Below, in pieces: positions 47,697 to 56,368 of a stretch of 64,000 nucleotides of DNA. The notes under the pieces were generated by a model. The model saw only the letters and a list, made by a program, of their open reading frames with translations, did no database searches and was not told the origin of the DNA. Every line of letters starts with the position of its first letter. Positions within the stretch are counted from its first letter, which is position 1. The stretch is from Gracilariopsis chorda (taxonomy: Eukaryota; Rhodophyta; Florideophyceae; Gracilariales; Gracilariaceae): NCBI GenBank assembly GCA_003194525.1, contig NBIV01000001.1, forward strand, positions 930,001 through 994,000. Reading direction: 5' to 3'. A program made the position numbers and the translations under genes.

Positions 47697-49043
47697 CGCG
47701 GATTCGGGGATAGTGAAAGGGAGCGCTATGCGTAGTGGTTGTGATGTCGCGCTTGGTCGCTGTCACGGAAGTACAATCGGTGAACAGCAGATGGCTGGTA
47801 CATACGCAGCTGATAACGTGAGGACGAAGGCTTGAGTTGCGACTACAAGAGTGTATCTATCTTCAGTGCAGAGGTGAGCTCTGCGAACGCGCAACCCACG
47901 GTCCAGACGCACGGCGGTGGTCTCCGACTGTGCACTGCACCACCAAAGATAAGTCCGAAAATGTTTGCCAAATATTTAGGTATTGGTGGTGTGCTACGTG
48001 TACCAGCTGGTCAATTGTGTGTAGCTACACACAGGGTGTACATTCCAAGTGTTGTGCTTTTCGACGCAGCAAGCGAGGGGGAGAAGCGACGCAAAGCGCG
48101 CTGCCTCGTCGTTTCATTTTATCAGCAGTCATCAGAGTCATCAGAACAGCTTGCTTGTTCACGTGACAGCGCGTGCGGCAGCATGCGCGTTGACAGCGCC
48201 GACTAAGATGCAAGCGCAGACCTTTCTACGAGGGGCAGCCTACAAGCGACGCATGCAGCATCGACGGGGAAGCGTCGCCGCCGGTGCCGCGTGCCAGTGG
48301 CTACCAGCGCTCCGCTAAAACGGCCGCCGCAAGCAGTGAACGGCTACAACCATGCGCGCCCCGCAGCACCGGTGAACGACGTGTAGCAGGCCACCCAACG
48401 AGCACGCCCCACCTACGCACGTGTCCACGTGCGCTCGCCAGCGCCAACCACAACGGCGCAATAGATCGCAACGGCCCCATTTCCACCGAGAAGCACCCGT
48501 TTCAAAACGCTCACCCCATTGCTTACACCCAGACCACCCTGCGTCGGCGCCGCTTTTCGAGCGGCGTGCCCGTTGATGACGACGCAACACCGGTGGCCGG
48601 TCGCTTGGCGCGGCACTTCTGTAAGCGAGACACTGCGTCCACGTTGCGAAAGCTCAACGCTCGCGCGTTGTGCGCCCCCTTTTTTAGTTCGTTCCGTGTG
48701 TGGTCTTCTCTACCACCGCCCACGTTGCCGCTTCTTGAGCCGTTTCCCTTCGTGCAGCGCACCTTCGTTTCGTCCGCCGTCTGTCACCTCCGTCCCACCT
48801 ACCGTTCAACACAATCCGTCCCCCTGTCGCTGATCCCCCTCCGAAAAGCCTCTACCCCCTTGCTCTCCGTTTTCCGCACCTTGTCTTCCCTCCCGCTACG
48901 CATCGTCCCTCCCAAACCACAGTCTTGACCGTTCGACCTGCACACTAGCCGCTCTCGCTGGAACGCACCGCCGATATTCGTATACAATCCACCCCCCCGT
49001 GTGCCGGATATCCTCCGCATCACCCCACCTACCCCTCTTCGCC
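47697..49043. promoter_or_regulatory. Divergent intergenic region TOM6 / secreted protein
   Basis: This 1.35-kb region is GC-rich from about 48170 onwards. Several overlapping frames exist (for example 48284-48928 and 47832-48206), Arg/Pro/Ser-rich and without motif or homology that I recognise. Promoters for both neighbours are expected here. Confidence 0.35.
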
Positions 49044-50189
49044 ATGCGTTCCATAGCTCCTCTCTTCATCGCACTCGTGCTCCTGTTCCTTCGCCAAGCC
49101 AGCGCCCAACAGTTCCGAAGCATTCCAACCACCCCTGAAAACCAGCAGTTCTTCGCGCTTTCTCAGTCACTTCTCGACCAAGGTGATTTCTCCCAATCTT
49201 CCTGTGGACCGCAACGACCCGATCTTATCGAGTGCATCCAAAGATGCAACGCACCCGGTCCCAAGGAGCGCGAAGGATGCTGTTGTATCGTCGCTGACAA
49301 CAGCTTCTTCGTCGGTATTCGCGGCGGGTGTCGCTACAATCAAACCATTCTTCGCTTCAGCAGCAATGATAATTTCATATATCAGAGTACTACTATCAAT
49401 TCGGATAAGCCTAACTTCGACAAGACCTCATGCGCTTTCACTGAAGAGAATGCGAACCGCGAGAGCTGCACTTGCACTCTGCAATGGGAGGCCACTGCTG
49501 ATAGGCTTGCTGCTGTCTCGCCTCTGCCTACCCCGTCTAATTCTCCGTCGCCTGTGCTTTCTGCCGTCATGAGCATTCCCCCGGTCCGCCCTCCCGAGCC
49601 TTCTCCTGATCCCACCAAACAGCCTTCTGTCGAACCTACAACCACTCCGACTGTCATCGCTCCCCCTACCTCTGTCACTACTGCGCCTCCAGCCGCCTCT
49701 CCCACTGCCTCTCCCACCATCACACCGGGCCCTACTGATGACCAGACTGTCGTAGATATGGATGGTTCGGTTGAGCCTTCCATTTCGCCGGGTGATGACG
49801 ATGACGATGACGATGACGATGACACAGTGTGTGTGGACCATCAGTACCTGATCAACGCTGGGTATCCTACGGAGCACCTTATTCATGGAGATGGAGTAAT
49901 GTCTCCTGTTCTTTGCCCTCGCAACACTCAGCTTCCATGTGGATCAGCTAACCACATGATTCGGGCGAACGGTGTCAGTATGAGCTACCTTCAGCTCTGT
50001 GACTCTCCAGCTGTTGAGTGTGAAAGTGACCACATTAAGGTCAACTCCGTGTACACTCATTTGTGGAACGAAGTAGCACATGGTGATCACGTGCTCACCA
50101 TGTATGATATTCGTTATCCGGAGAGGGCGCAGAGAGCATTGCATAGTGTCATGCATAAGATGCGTACTGTGAGAAAGCGATTTGCTTGA
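49044..50189 (+). CDS. Secreted Cys-rich protein with Pro/Thr linker and poly-Asp tract
   Basis: This is a 381-residue extracellular or wall protein of unknown function. It opens with a signal peptide (MRSIAPLFIALVLLFLRQASA). An N-terminal Cys-rich domain follows (SSCGPQRPDLIECIQRC, REGCCCIVADN, ESCTCTLQW), then a Pro/Ser/Thr linker likely to carry O-glycans, ten consecutive Asp (codons 49794-49823), and a C-terminal domain of about 110 residues with DHQYLINAGYPTEHLIHGDG, LPCGSANHMIRANG and a basic end. The LPC-x5-H-x-I-x3-G pattern of that domain is distinctive but I cannot name the family. The Asp tract suggests calcium binding. The ATG at 49044 is preferred over the longer frame because it starts the signal peptide exactly. 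Confidence 0.75.
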   Translation: MRSIAPLFIALVLLFLRQASAQQFRSIPTTPENQQFFALSQSLLDQGDFSQSSCGPQRPDLIECIQRCNAPGPKEREGCCCIVADNSFFVGIRGGCRYNQTILRFSSNDNFIYQSTTINSDKPNFDKTSCAFTEENANRESCTCTLQWEATADRLAAVSPLPTPSNSPSPVLSAVMSIPPVRPPEPSPDPTKQPSVEPTTTPTVIAPPTSVTTAPPAASPTASPTITPGPTDDQTVVDMDGSVEPSISPGDDDDDDDDDDTVCVDHQYLINAGYPTEHLIHGDGVMSPVLCPRNTQLPCGSANHMIRANGVSMSYLQLCDSPAVECESDHIKVNSVYTHLWNEVAHGDHVLTMYDIRYPERAQRALHSVMHKMRTVRKRFA

Positions 50190-51147
50190 AGTATTGCTTC
50201 AACATTATGTGGTTTTATGACGTAGCATATGTTCAAGTTTGTCGGAACACACCCCTTTTATCACCTACCATTACCGGTGGGTGTGATGAGTAGTGTTGAA
50301 AAGATGCGAATGCTATGGTTTTGCGTGTTGTATGCATGTTGTGCGGATATGGTTTGCGAAACACCCGTGCCCCAATGTCTCGTGCTCTTGTGTCTATGTG
50401 CTGTGTGTCTGTGCTCTCCTCTCTTTTTCTCTTTTTTCGCGTATCGTTTGATTGTCTAACTAGTGCGCGCTTGCGTGCGTAACTCACATATGCTTCAAGA
50501 TGAGAAGCGTATCGCACCCAAAAAGTTTTGCGTGTTTAGTGATGCGTACGTTGCATTTTTTTGGTAGCTTTTGCAGTGATTGTTTTTTGTCGTGTTGCTG
50601 CATAGCGGTTGTCGCCTGTATCTCTCTCTTCCTCTTGTTCGCGCTGTTCCCTTTCTTTCTACTGACAGAGTAAACGTTCTGTGATATGCACGAAGAAAAT
50701 CTTTTCGAGTTTTGTTGCGCATTGAGCAATACTTATAGCCTTCTGACACGCGTGGGCCTTGTTTGCTGTGGGCCCGTGAATGGTCTTGTGAACTGCGCAG
50801 TTCTGCGTCCCATGAACTTGTTGCCGAGGATGTGGTTTTTTAAATCCTTAAAAAGGAGTCTAATTCTTGTCTCGGGGAACATCCAGGTGTTCTACGATTT
50901 GGCAGTTGTCCCTGTGGTCTGTCCTGTCGCATCCCGTCTAGGAGTGGCGCTCTGAAACGGCTGGGCACGCAAAACTCTATGTGAAGCAATCAGTACTTGT
51001 GTCGCTGGAAGTCCCACCGAGCTTGACCATAAATGTGAAGCACAAGCATAGCGAAAACGTGGAGAGTGGTATCATTCCGAACATTTTTATCTCAACAAGA
51101 ACAGTTGGAACTCGTTTTGACAGCAATTTTGGAAAGGCAACTTGGCT
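50190..51147. other. Intergenic region, no gene recognised
   Basis: About 0.95 kb between two plus-strand genes. The plus strand is T/G-rich up to about 50680. No frame carries a motif. It presumably holds the 3' end of the secreted-protein gene and the promoter of the oxygenase gene. Confidence 0.4.
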
Positions 51148-52125
51148 ATGAGCAGTAGCGAAGATAAAACCGGATCCAGCGAAGGGGTTATGCAGGAGAA
51201 TGTAAACGTAAAGGGGACACGGGTGTGGATTACTAGTTTCATAACATGGGCGCTGCATGGATTGGTACTGGCAATGGCAGTGATAGCGTCATACAAAGCC
51301 GGAGAGCGCAACCTACAGCTGTCTGTCAGGAAGACCGTGGATAGACAGGCAGCAACAAGTATGGTGATACAAGCTCTTTGGTGCACGCCTATTGCAAGGA
51401 CACATCTGCGCACGCACCCTTTGGTAAAGAACATAAGTGCTTTCAATGAACGTCTGAGCGCAGCGATCATACAGGATCATGCACAATTCTTGCGAGAGGA
51501 GACGAATGGCGAGGAAGACTTAGTAGCACTGAATGATCGTTTCTTCGAGTTTCAAAGCGGCACTGGTGAAGTGTACGACAATTCTGACAATGCAACGCAA
51601 GGCCGTTTGAACCGACTACAATTCAGGCACACACGAGAATTCGCAATTGTGGCAAATGCAGCTGCGCGTATGGCAGAAGCAATGTTACGGAAGTGGGGCG
51701 CAACTGCCCGACGGAGCGCGAGGAAGAGAAGGCTACAGGCATGGGCCACAGTACATGAACATGGGAGTCGACATCCTCTGCATGTGCATGACATGGCTAT
51801 CATCTCAATAGTGTACTACGTGAAGTCGGGGGAGAACTCTGGTGCGCTGCGGCTGTTGGATGCACGGGGGCCACGGCCGCCGTTTGAGGGTAGCGTGGAG
51901 GTGAGCCCGGTTGAGGGCGAAATGGTGGCGTTTCCCGGATGGCTGGCGCACGAGGTGGAGAGTGGGAGCGGGGAGGGCGTGCGCGTCAGCTTGGTGCTTA
52001 ATGTGAGAGGCTCATGGCACGGTACGGATGAACTGGATGCCGCTAACATTCCATTAGGATCATGGAGTGGAGATGGTGAGGCATGCACATGGCTCCTTGA
52101 CTGGGGTGGCGACATCACGTGCTGA
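51148..52125 (+). CDS. Membrane-anchored 2OG-Fe(II) oxygenase-like protein
   Basis: This 325-residue protein has one N-terminal membrane anchor (about residues 27-48) and a C-terminal double-stranded beta-helix of the putative 2OG-Fe(II) oxygenase family (TIGR02466-like). The core reads HPLHVHDMAIISIVYYVKSG (iron ligand candidates H212 and H214), then SGALRLLDAR, PVEGEMVAFPGWLAHEVES (H268) and VRVSLVLNVRG with R279 as the likely 2-oxoglutarate contact. Type II topology would place the enzyme in the ER or Golgi lumen, where protein or glycan hydroxylation is possible. The substrate is unknown. The longer frame begins with TTG at 51142, so ATG 51148 is used. Confidence 0.72.
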   Translation: MSSSEDKTGSSEGVMQENVNVKGTRVWITSFITWALHGLVLAMAVIASYKAGERNLQLSVRKTVDRQAATSMVIQALWCTPIARTHLRTHPLVKNISAFNERLSAAIIQDHAQFLREETNGEEDLVALNDRFFEFQSGTGEVYDNSDNATQGRLNRLQFRHTREFAIVANAAARMAEAMLRKWGATARRSARKRRLQAWATVHEHGSRHPLHVHDMAIISIVYYVKSGENSGALRLLDARGPRPPFEGSVEVSPVEGEMVAFPGWLAHEVESGSGEGVRVSLVLNVRGSWHGTDELDAANIPLGSWSGDGEACTWLLDWGGDITC

Positions 52126-52811
52126 GCTACGGAGATGTGTCCATGGCTCAGGAAGACTTCATCTCTGAGGTTCTGCGACGCCCGCCACCACAAAGCCTTA
52201 AGTTCAGGCAATTGTGCGCAATAACTACCCTCGTTCCTCATCTTTTGCGACAACGATCTTGTTGTTAAAGTAGGAACAACAGAAGCAGAGGCGGGAGCCT
52301 CTAAACAACAATAACGACAGAAGCTGTGACTCGCAATCGCTCTGCAATGTGCATATGTGAATCCTCTAATACGGGAATGTAAGTGAGACGTTTGGAAGCG
52401 TCGAACGTGGAAGGATAACGGATCAAAAGAATGCCTTCAAACTCTGGTACAATCCTTTCTCGTGTACGAAAGCTTCTTTACCTTTCCTCTGCTACAGTTT
52501 ATATCTACGGATACACAGCCGAATCGTGTATACATGTTTTAGTGTTACATGTTGAGGTGCAGTAGGCATGTTCCGCGAGTAGTTCACGACTTTTCCAGGA
52601 AGAACCGGTTCAGAGATAGAAGAGGAAGAAGAAGGTCGCCAAACATCGGTGTGGGAGCAACCTTGCAAGAATGCAAACCAAAATTTATGAGTGCAGATAA
52701 ACTGTTGAAAAAGCGAATGATGAGTAATGGTGCATGTTAGAAGGCACATGTGAAATGCACGACAGCAACGGACCATGATGCTCATGATTATGATGACAGT
52801 GTGGTTTCAAG

Positions 52812-52842
52812 TTTCTTCTTCTTCCTCTTCTTCTTCTTCTTT
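52812..52842 (+). repeat. TTC-rich microsatellite
   Basis: About ten TTC or TCC triplets in a row, GAA on the minus strand, in intergenic DNA. Confidence 0.85.
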
Positions 52843-53411
52843 ATGGGCGCACATTGTCTAAGTGCGACGCTGTGGTAGAGCTTATCATAATTCCTTCTCA
52901 ATCTCTCAACAACTAAGGTTAACCGCTAGCTACTCCTCGTGAATGACAAGTTCTCTCTACCCCGTTACACCAGTCTTAACTTCCGACTCAAGATATTGTT
53001 GATGGCTGTTGCTTGCTCCCACCCTGCAGCAGCCGTGTCAGGCTCACCAACTGGTATTCCAAGACGTAGTAGAATGGTACAAAACTTCTGCGGGGAGACC
53101 CGAATGAATAATCCATTTCGTTCTGGCGCGTTTCGCCTCTTCCAGACTTTGCTCTGCTAATCCTTCCTCAACTCGAGAGAACGCCAGGTAAGGGGTACAC
53201 CACGACAAGGCGGATTCCATGTACCACGTTTGCGCCACCCACAAGATCTGCTGACATCTTACCCTCCCTTTTCTCTTTACCCTTGGCGATAAAGGGCGGT
53301 AAGATCGGGTTGGGGCCCGTGTGTGCTGTAGATCTCAGCGTAAGTCCAGAAAAACCCTGTAAAACCATTCAGATCCTTGTACAGGCGGTGTTGTCGCTTC
53401 CTAAAAGCCCT

Positions 53412-53694
53412 GGTCTCCGTTGGAGACCCACCGCGATCCCGCCAGAGTTTCCGTGGGAACCTCCATGATCCTTCTGGGAAAAGTTAGGGGAATGTAGGTA
53501 AGATCCGCAGTGTCGCACGTGCCTCGTCCCTTCTGTTTCGCACAGATAAGCGGGGGTCTTTTTTCGACGCTACCGCCCAGGTCTTCAGGCTGTCGGTGCG
53601 GCGACTGCCGGGGCGATTTTATGGACATCCTGGGTCCGTGGAGGCGATCAGTCCGCCGATCGCCTGGACGAGTTTAACGACCTCCCGGGTCGTT
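53412..53694. repeat. Cluster of short perfect hairpins
   Basis: Examples are GGTCTCC/GGAGACC with a 3-base loop (53412-53428), AGGCGATC/GATCGCCT with an 8-base loop (53642-53665) and AACGACC/GGTCGTT with a 5-base loop (53676-53694). These lie in a GC-richer stretch of the otherwise AT-balanced intergenic region. Confidence 0.6.
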
Positions 53695-54483
53695 TCAAGT
53701 TTTATTGTTTGGAACAGGTTTCCCGACACAAAACTTCAAAGCCGAGCAAGAGAAGGGTAACTTCGTCTGAAAAGGGCTAGCGGACCACTATCCCGGGACA
53801 GCCATATCCCTAACCCATGGTCAAAGGTTATGTGAACCCATGAAATTGCTGATACGTGCAGACTGTAGGTGTAAAAGAAATAAGGATTAGCCTGCTAGCG
53901 GTACCAAAAGTAGCCCCGGTCACGGGCACCTTCCGTTACAGTAAAGTGACATTCAAGAAGAACAATCTCCGTAGCCCTGCTTCTCTTTCCTCGATATGAT
54001 GTGAGAAGGCAGCCAGCCTTCCTGCGATTGCCCGTAGAATCCGAAGAGAAGTAGCAATAGTTACACATACACATCACGAGAAGCAGGCTCCGTTTTACAC
54101 AATTGTAGACTGGGTTCTAACTCCAAATTTACTGATACGTCTTAGATTATAAGACTTATTCTAGCTGTCAAAGGTCTGGCTATGTGTCCTAAGCGCTAGA
54201 AGCTTCCTTGTTACCATCAATGAAAACACTGACGAGGAACAGAACATCAAAAAGTGAGATAGGTGACCTTCTCATGCTCGGAACTCAAAATATTATTCTT
54301 TGTGTGACACACAGAAAGCCCGTCTCTGTATAAAAATTGAAGCCCTCGCTAAAGAGAAAAACGGGCCCTTCCGCAAACACCTTTGATAGAGAAACGTCTG
54401 CTCCATTAGCCTTCAATTCCAACGAGGAGGTCCGGAAGCCAGGGATTCTTTAAGAAGGTTAGGGGATAAACATCATCCGACAG

Positions 54484-55443
54484 TCATACGCCAATGGTCT
54501 CGAGGAGCACTTGAGCCGAAAGACTTCCGCCAAGCATAGAAAGCAGGAACATGAGAACCGATACACCCGGAAACCTGCCTCCGTACACCAGAGCGGGCCC
54601 AGGGCACACGCCAATCATACCCCAGCCAGCTCCAAACATAGAACTCCCCAGAAGCAGCCTTGCATCGATATTAGTCACAGTGGGAAAAGAATGCTTTTCC
54701 GCCAGCAAAGGTTTAATTCCTCGGAGTATGGGTTGGAAACCCGCAAAAGCAACGGGCAGGGCCCCGACAAACACAAAGAGAAGACTTGGATCCCATGCTT
54801 GTGTCTTTTCGAAAGGAGCGGGAAGTGGTACAGGAAGTCGAAGAAATCCAAGAGTCTTAGTGGGATGCCACATCCCTGAAATGATTAAGCCTGCTCCAAA
54901 TATTATTCCAAGAGAAAACCTTACAGCTACTGAAGCTCTTAGTAATGCGAAGAGTGGTGGCACTGCCAGGGAAAGAGTCAACAGGACTGCCAAACGAGGT
55001 ACTGAAAGTTCAGGGGGCATTTCCTTCTGAACAAAGTTTGCAGGTGGATACAGAGTAGCGACAATCATGGCCACCACAATAAATGTCAGAACCGCAACGA
55101 AAGATCGGAAGCTAAGTCGGGCAAGACCACAGACACCATGTCCGGAAGTGCAACCGTTCCCGATTCTTGTCCCAGCACCCACAAGAATTGCAGAGAGAAT
55201 TAATCGATTCGGAGATACTAGGGAAAGAACATCTTCATCTGGAAACGCATCCACGAGTTGCTGCAAGAGATATGTAGATGATATCAAACCAGCTACAAAG
55301 GACATTGCGTACTGATTCAGAGTGAGGCAGCTGTTAAGGGTACCAGCCACACCTGTCACAAGTCCATTAAGTCTTGCGTTCCAAAAGGCGGCGAGGCCGA
55401 TGAGGGCGCCGCCAAGTATTGCTCGAATTGGAGTGAAGGTCAT
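54484..55443 (-). CDS. YeeE/YedE (TsuA-like) sulfur-compound transporter
   Basis: This 319-residue polytopic membrane protein of the Sulf_transp family is expected to move thiosulfate or a related sulfur species. Two family signatures with conserved Cys are intact: GAGTRIGNGCTSGHGVCGL (residues 89-107, Cys98 and Cys105) and GAGWGMIGVCPGPALVYGG near the C-terminus. In the bacterial transporter such Cys line the thiosulfate path. About eight to nine hydrophobic segments fill the rest. There is no clear targeting peptide, so the plasma membrane is likely. The family is mainly bacterial with scattered fungi and algae, so ancient transfer is plausible. A red alga that makes sulfated polysaccharides would have use for it, but that link is inference. 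Confidence 0.87.
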   Translation of the reverse strand: MTFTPIRAILGGALIGLAAFWNARLNGLVTGVAGTLNSCLTLNQYAMSFVAGLISSTYLLQQLVDAFPDEDVLSLVSPNRLILSAILVGAGTRIGNGCTSGHGVCGLARLSFRSFVAVLTFIVVAMIVATLYPPANFVQKEMPPELSVPRLAVLLTLSLAVPPLFALLRASVAVRFSLGIIFGAGLIISGMWHPTKTLGFLRLPVPLPAPFEKTQAWDPSLLFVFVGALPVAFAGFQPILRGIKPLLAEKHSFPTVTNIDARLLLGSSMFGAGWGMIGVCPGPALVYGGRFPGVSVLMFLLSMLGGSLSAQVLLETIGV

Positions 55444-56368
55444 CTTTGGGGGGCTAGATGGTTAGATAGCGGGAAGACGAGCGCAATGCAAGAAGACAAA
55501 GACGGCTGCAACTTAATAACGAGAACAAACAGAACAGCGTAGGAATTACGTTAGCGTCGTGAATCGTTGACTTCCGTCCAAACTTTGTCTTCAGCTACCC
55601 TTCGGCACCATAAGGATACGGCCGACCTCCTGTCTGTACCAATCTGTTGCAGACACATGGATGTCATTGCGAAGTAAGCTTTGTGCAGTAGCGCCCCTCC
55701 TGAATCAGGCATTCTGACCCCTCTTGAGCAGGGTCTACGAGGGTATGGTAAGGGTTACAACTCAGGAAGCAGTGTGGACTAGGAACACATACATCGCAGC
55801 ACGATTACACAAATGTTCCACGGGGCAGATTAGCACCACAAAAAATGTGCACGTATTTATCCCTTGGGGATATTTACGTCATCTGTCAGGGTTCTTGTGA
55901 CGAAGGTGGGTTAGGTGTTAGCAGTCTATTCCTAGCTTTGGAAAGATAAAGGCTGGCCTTCTCGACTACTTGTCCTTTCGTTAAAAGGCCAAGAGTACTA
56001 TCATCCCTAAACCGACAGCAAGACCAGCCGTCGCTGTAGAAGCTGAAATGGGCCACAGAGGACGGAAGTTAGCCCTTAGTTCCGTCCCCAGTTCCCACAT
56101 CATCTTGCAAGATACGATTAGGGGGTTTGGTAGATATGCTTAGCGTCATGTGAGGGGAAAGGCAGACTAGACCGGGGCCCGTATTCGACATAAGCGTTAT
56201 ACTCTCACGAATGGGCCGCTCTATTCTGCGGAAGCTCAGTTCTGGCCATTACCGGGCATTTTCGCACTTCAAGCTCATGTCCAGGTTTTGCAGTTTCGGT
56301 AGCAGTTTAGTAAGAATGCCAAATGTACCTTGTAACTCGAAGCCCAACCGCAAACACCAAAAGATCAC
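55444..56368. other. Intergenic region, no gene recognised
   Basis: About 0.9 kb between the YeeE-type start and the CBS-PB1-TPR 3' end. It should hold the promoter of the YeeE-type gene. No frame or repeat stands out. Confidence 0.4.

Larger units (their letters stand above)
52126..54483. other. Long convergent intergenic region with hairpin cluster and GAA repeat
   Basis: The 2.36 kb between the oxygenase and YeeE-type gene 3' ends has no recognised gene. A pyrimidine microsatellite (TTC/TCC units) runs at about 52812-52842. A set of perfect short hairpins lies at 53412-53694. Only short frames are present. A decayed mobile element or a non-coding transcript is possible but not shown. Confidence 0.4.

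Noticed and set aside
48284-48928. 214-codon frame upstream of the secreted protein
   Set aside because: Overlaps other frames in GC-rich promoter DNA, no motif, no family resemblance.
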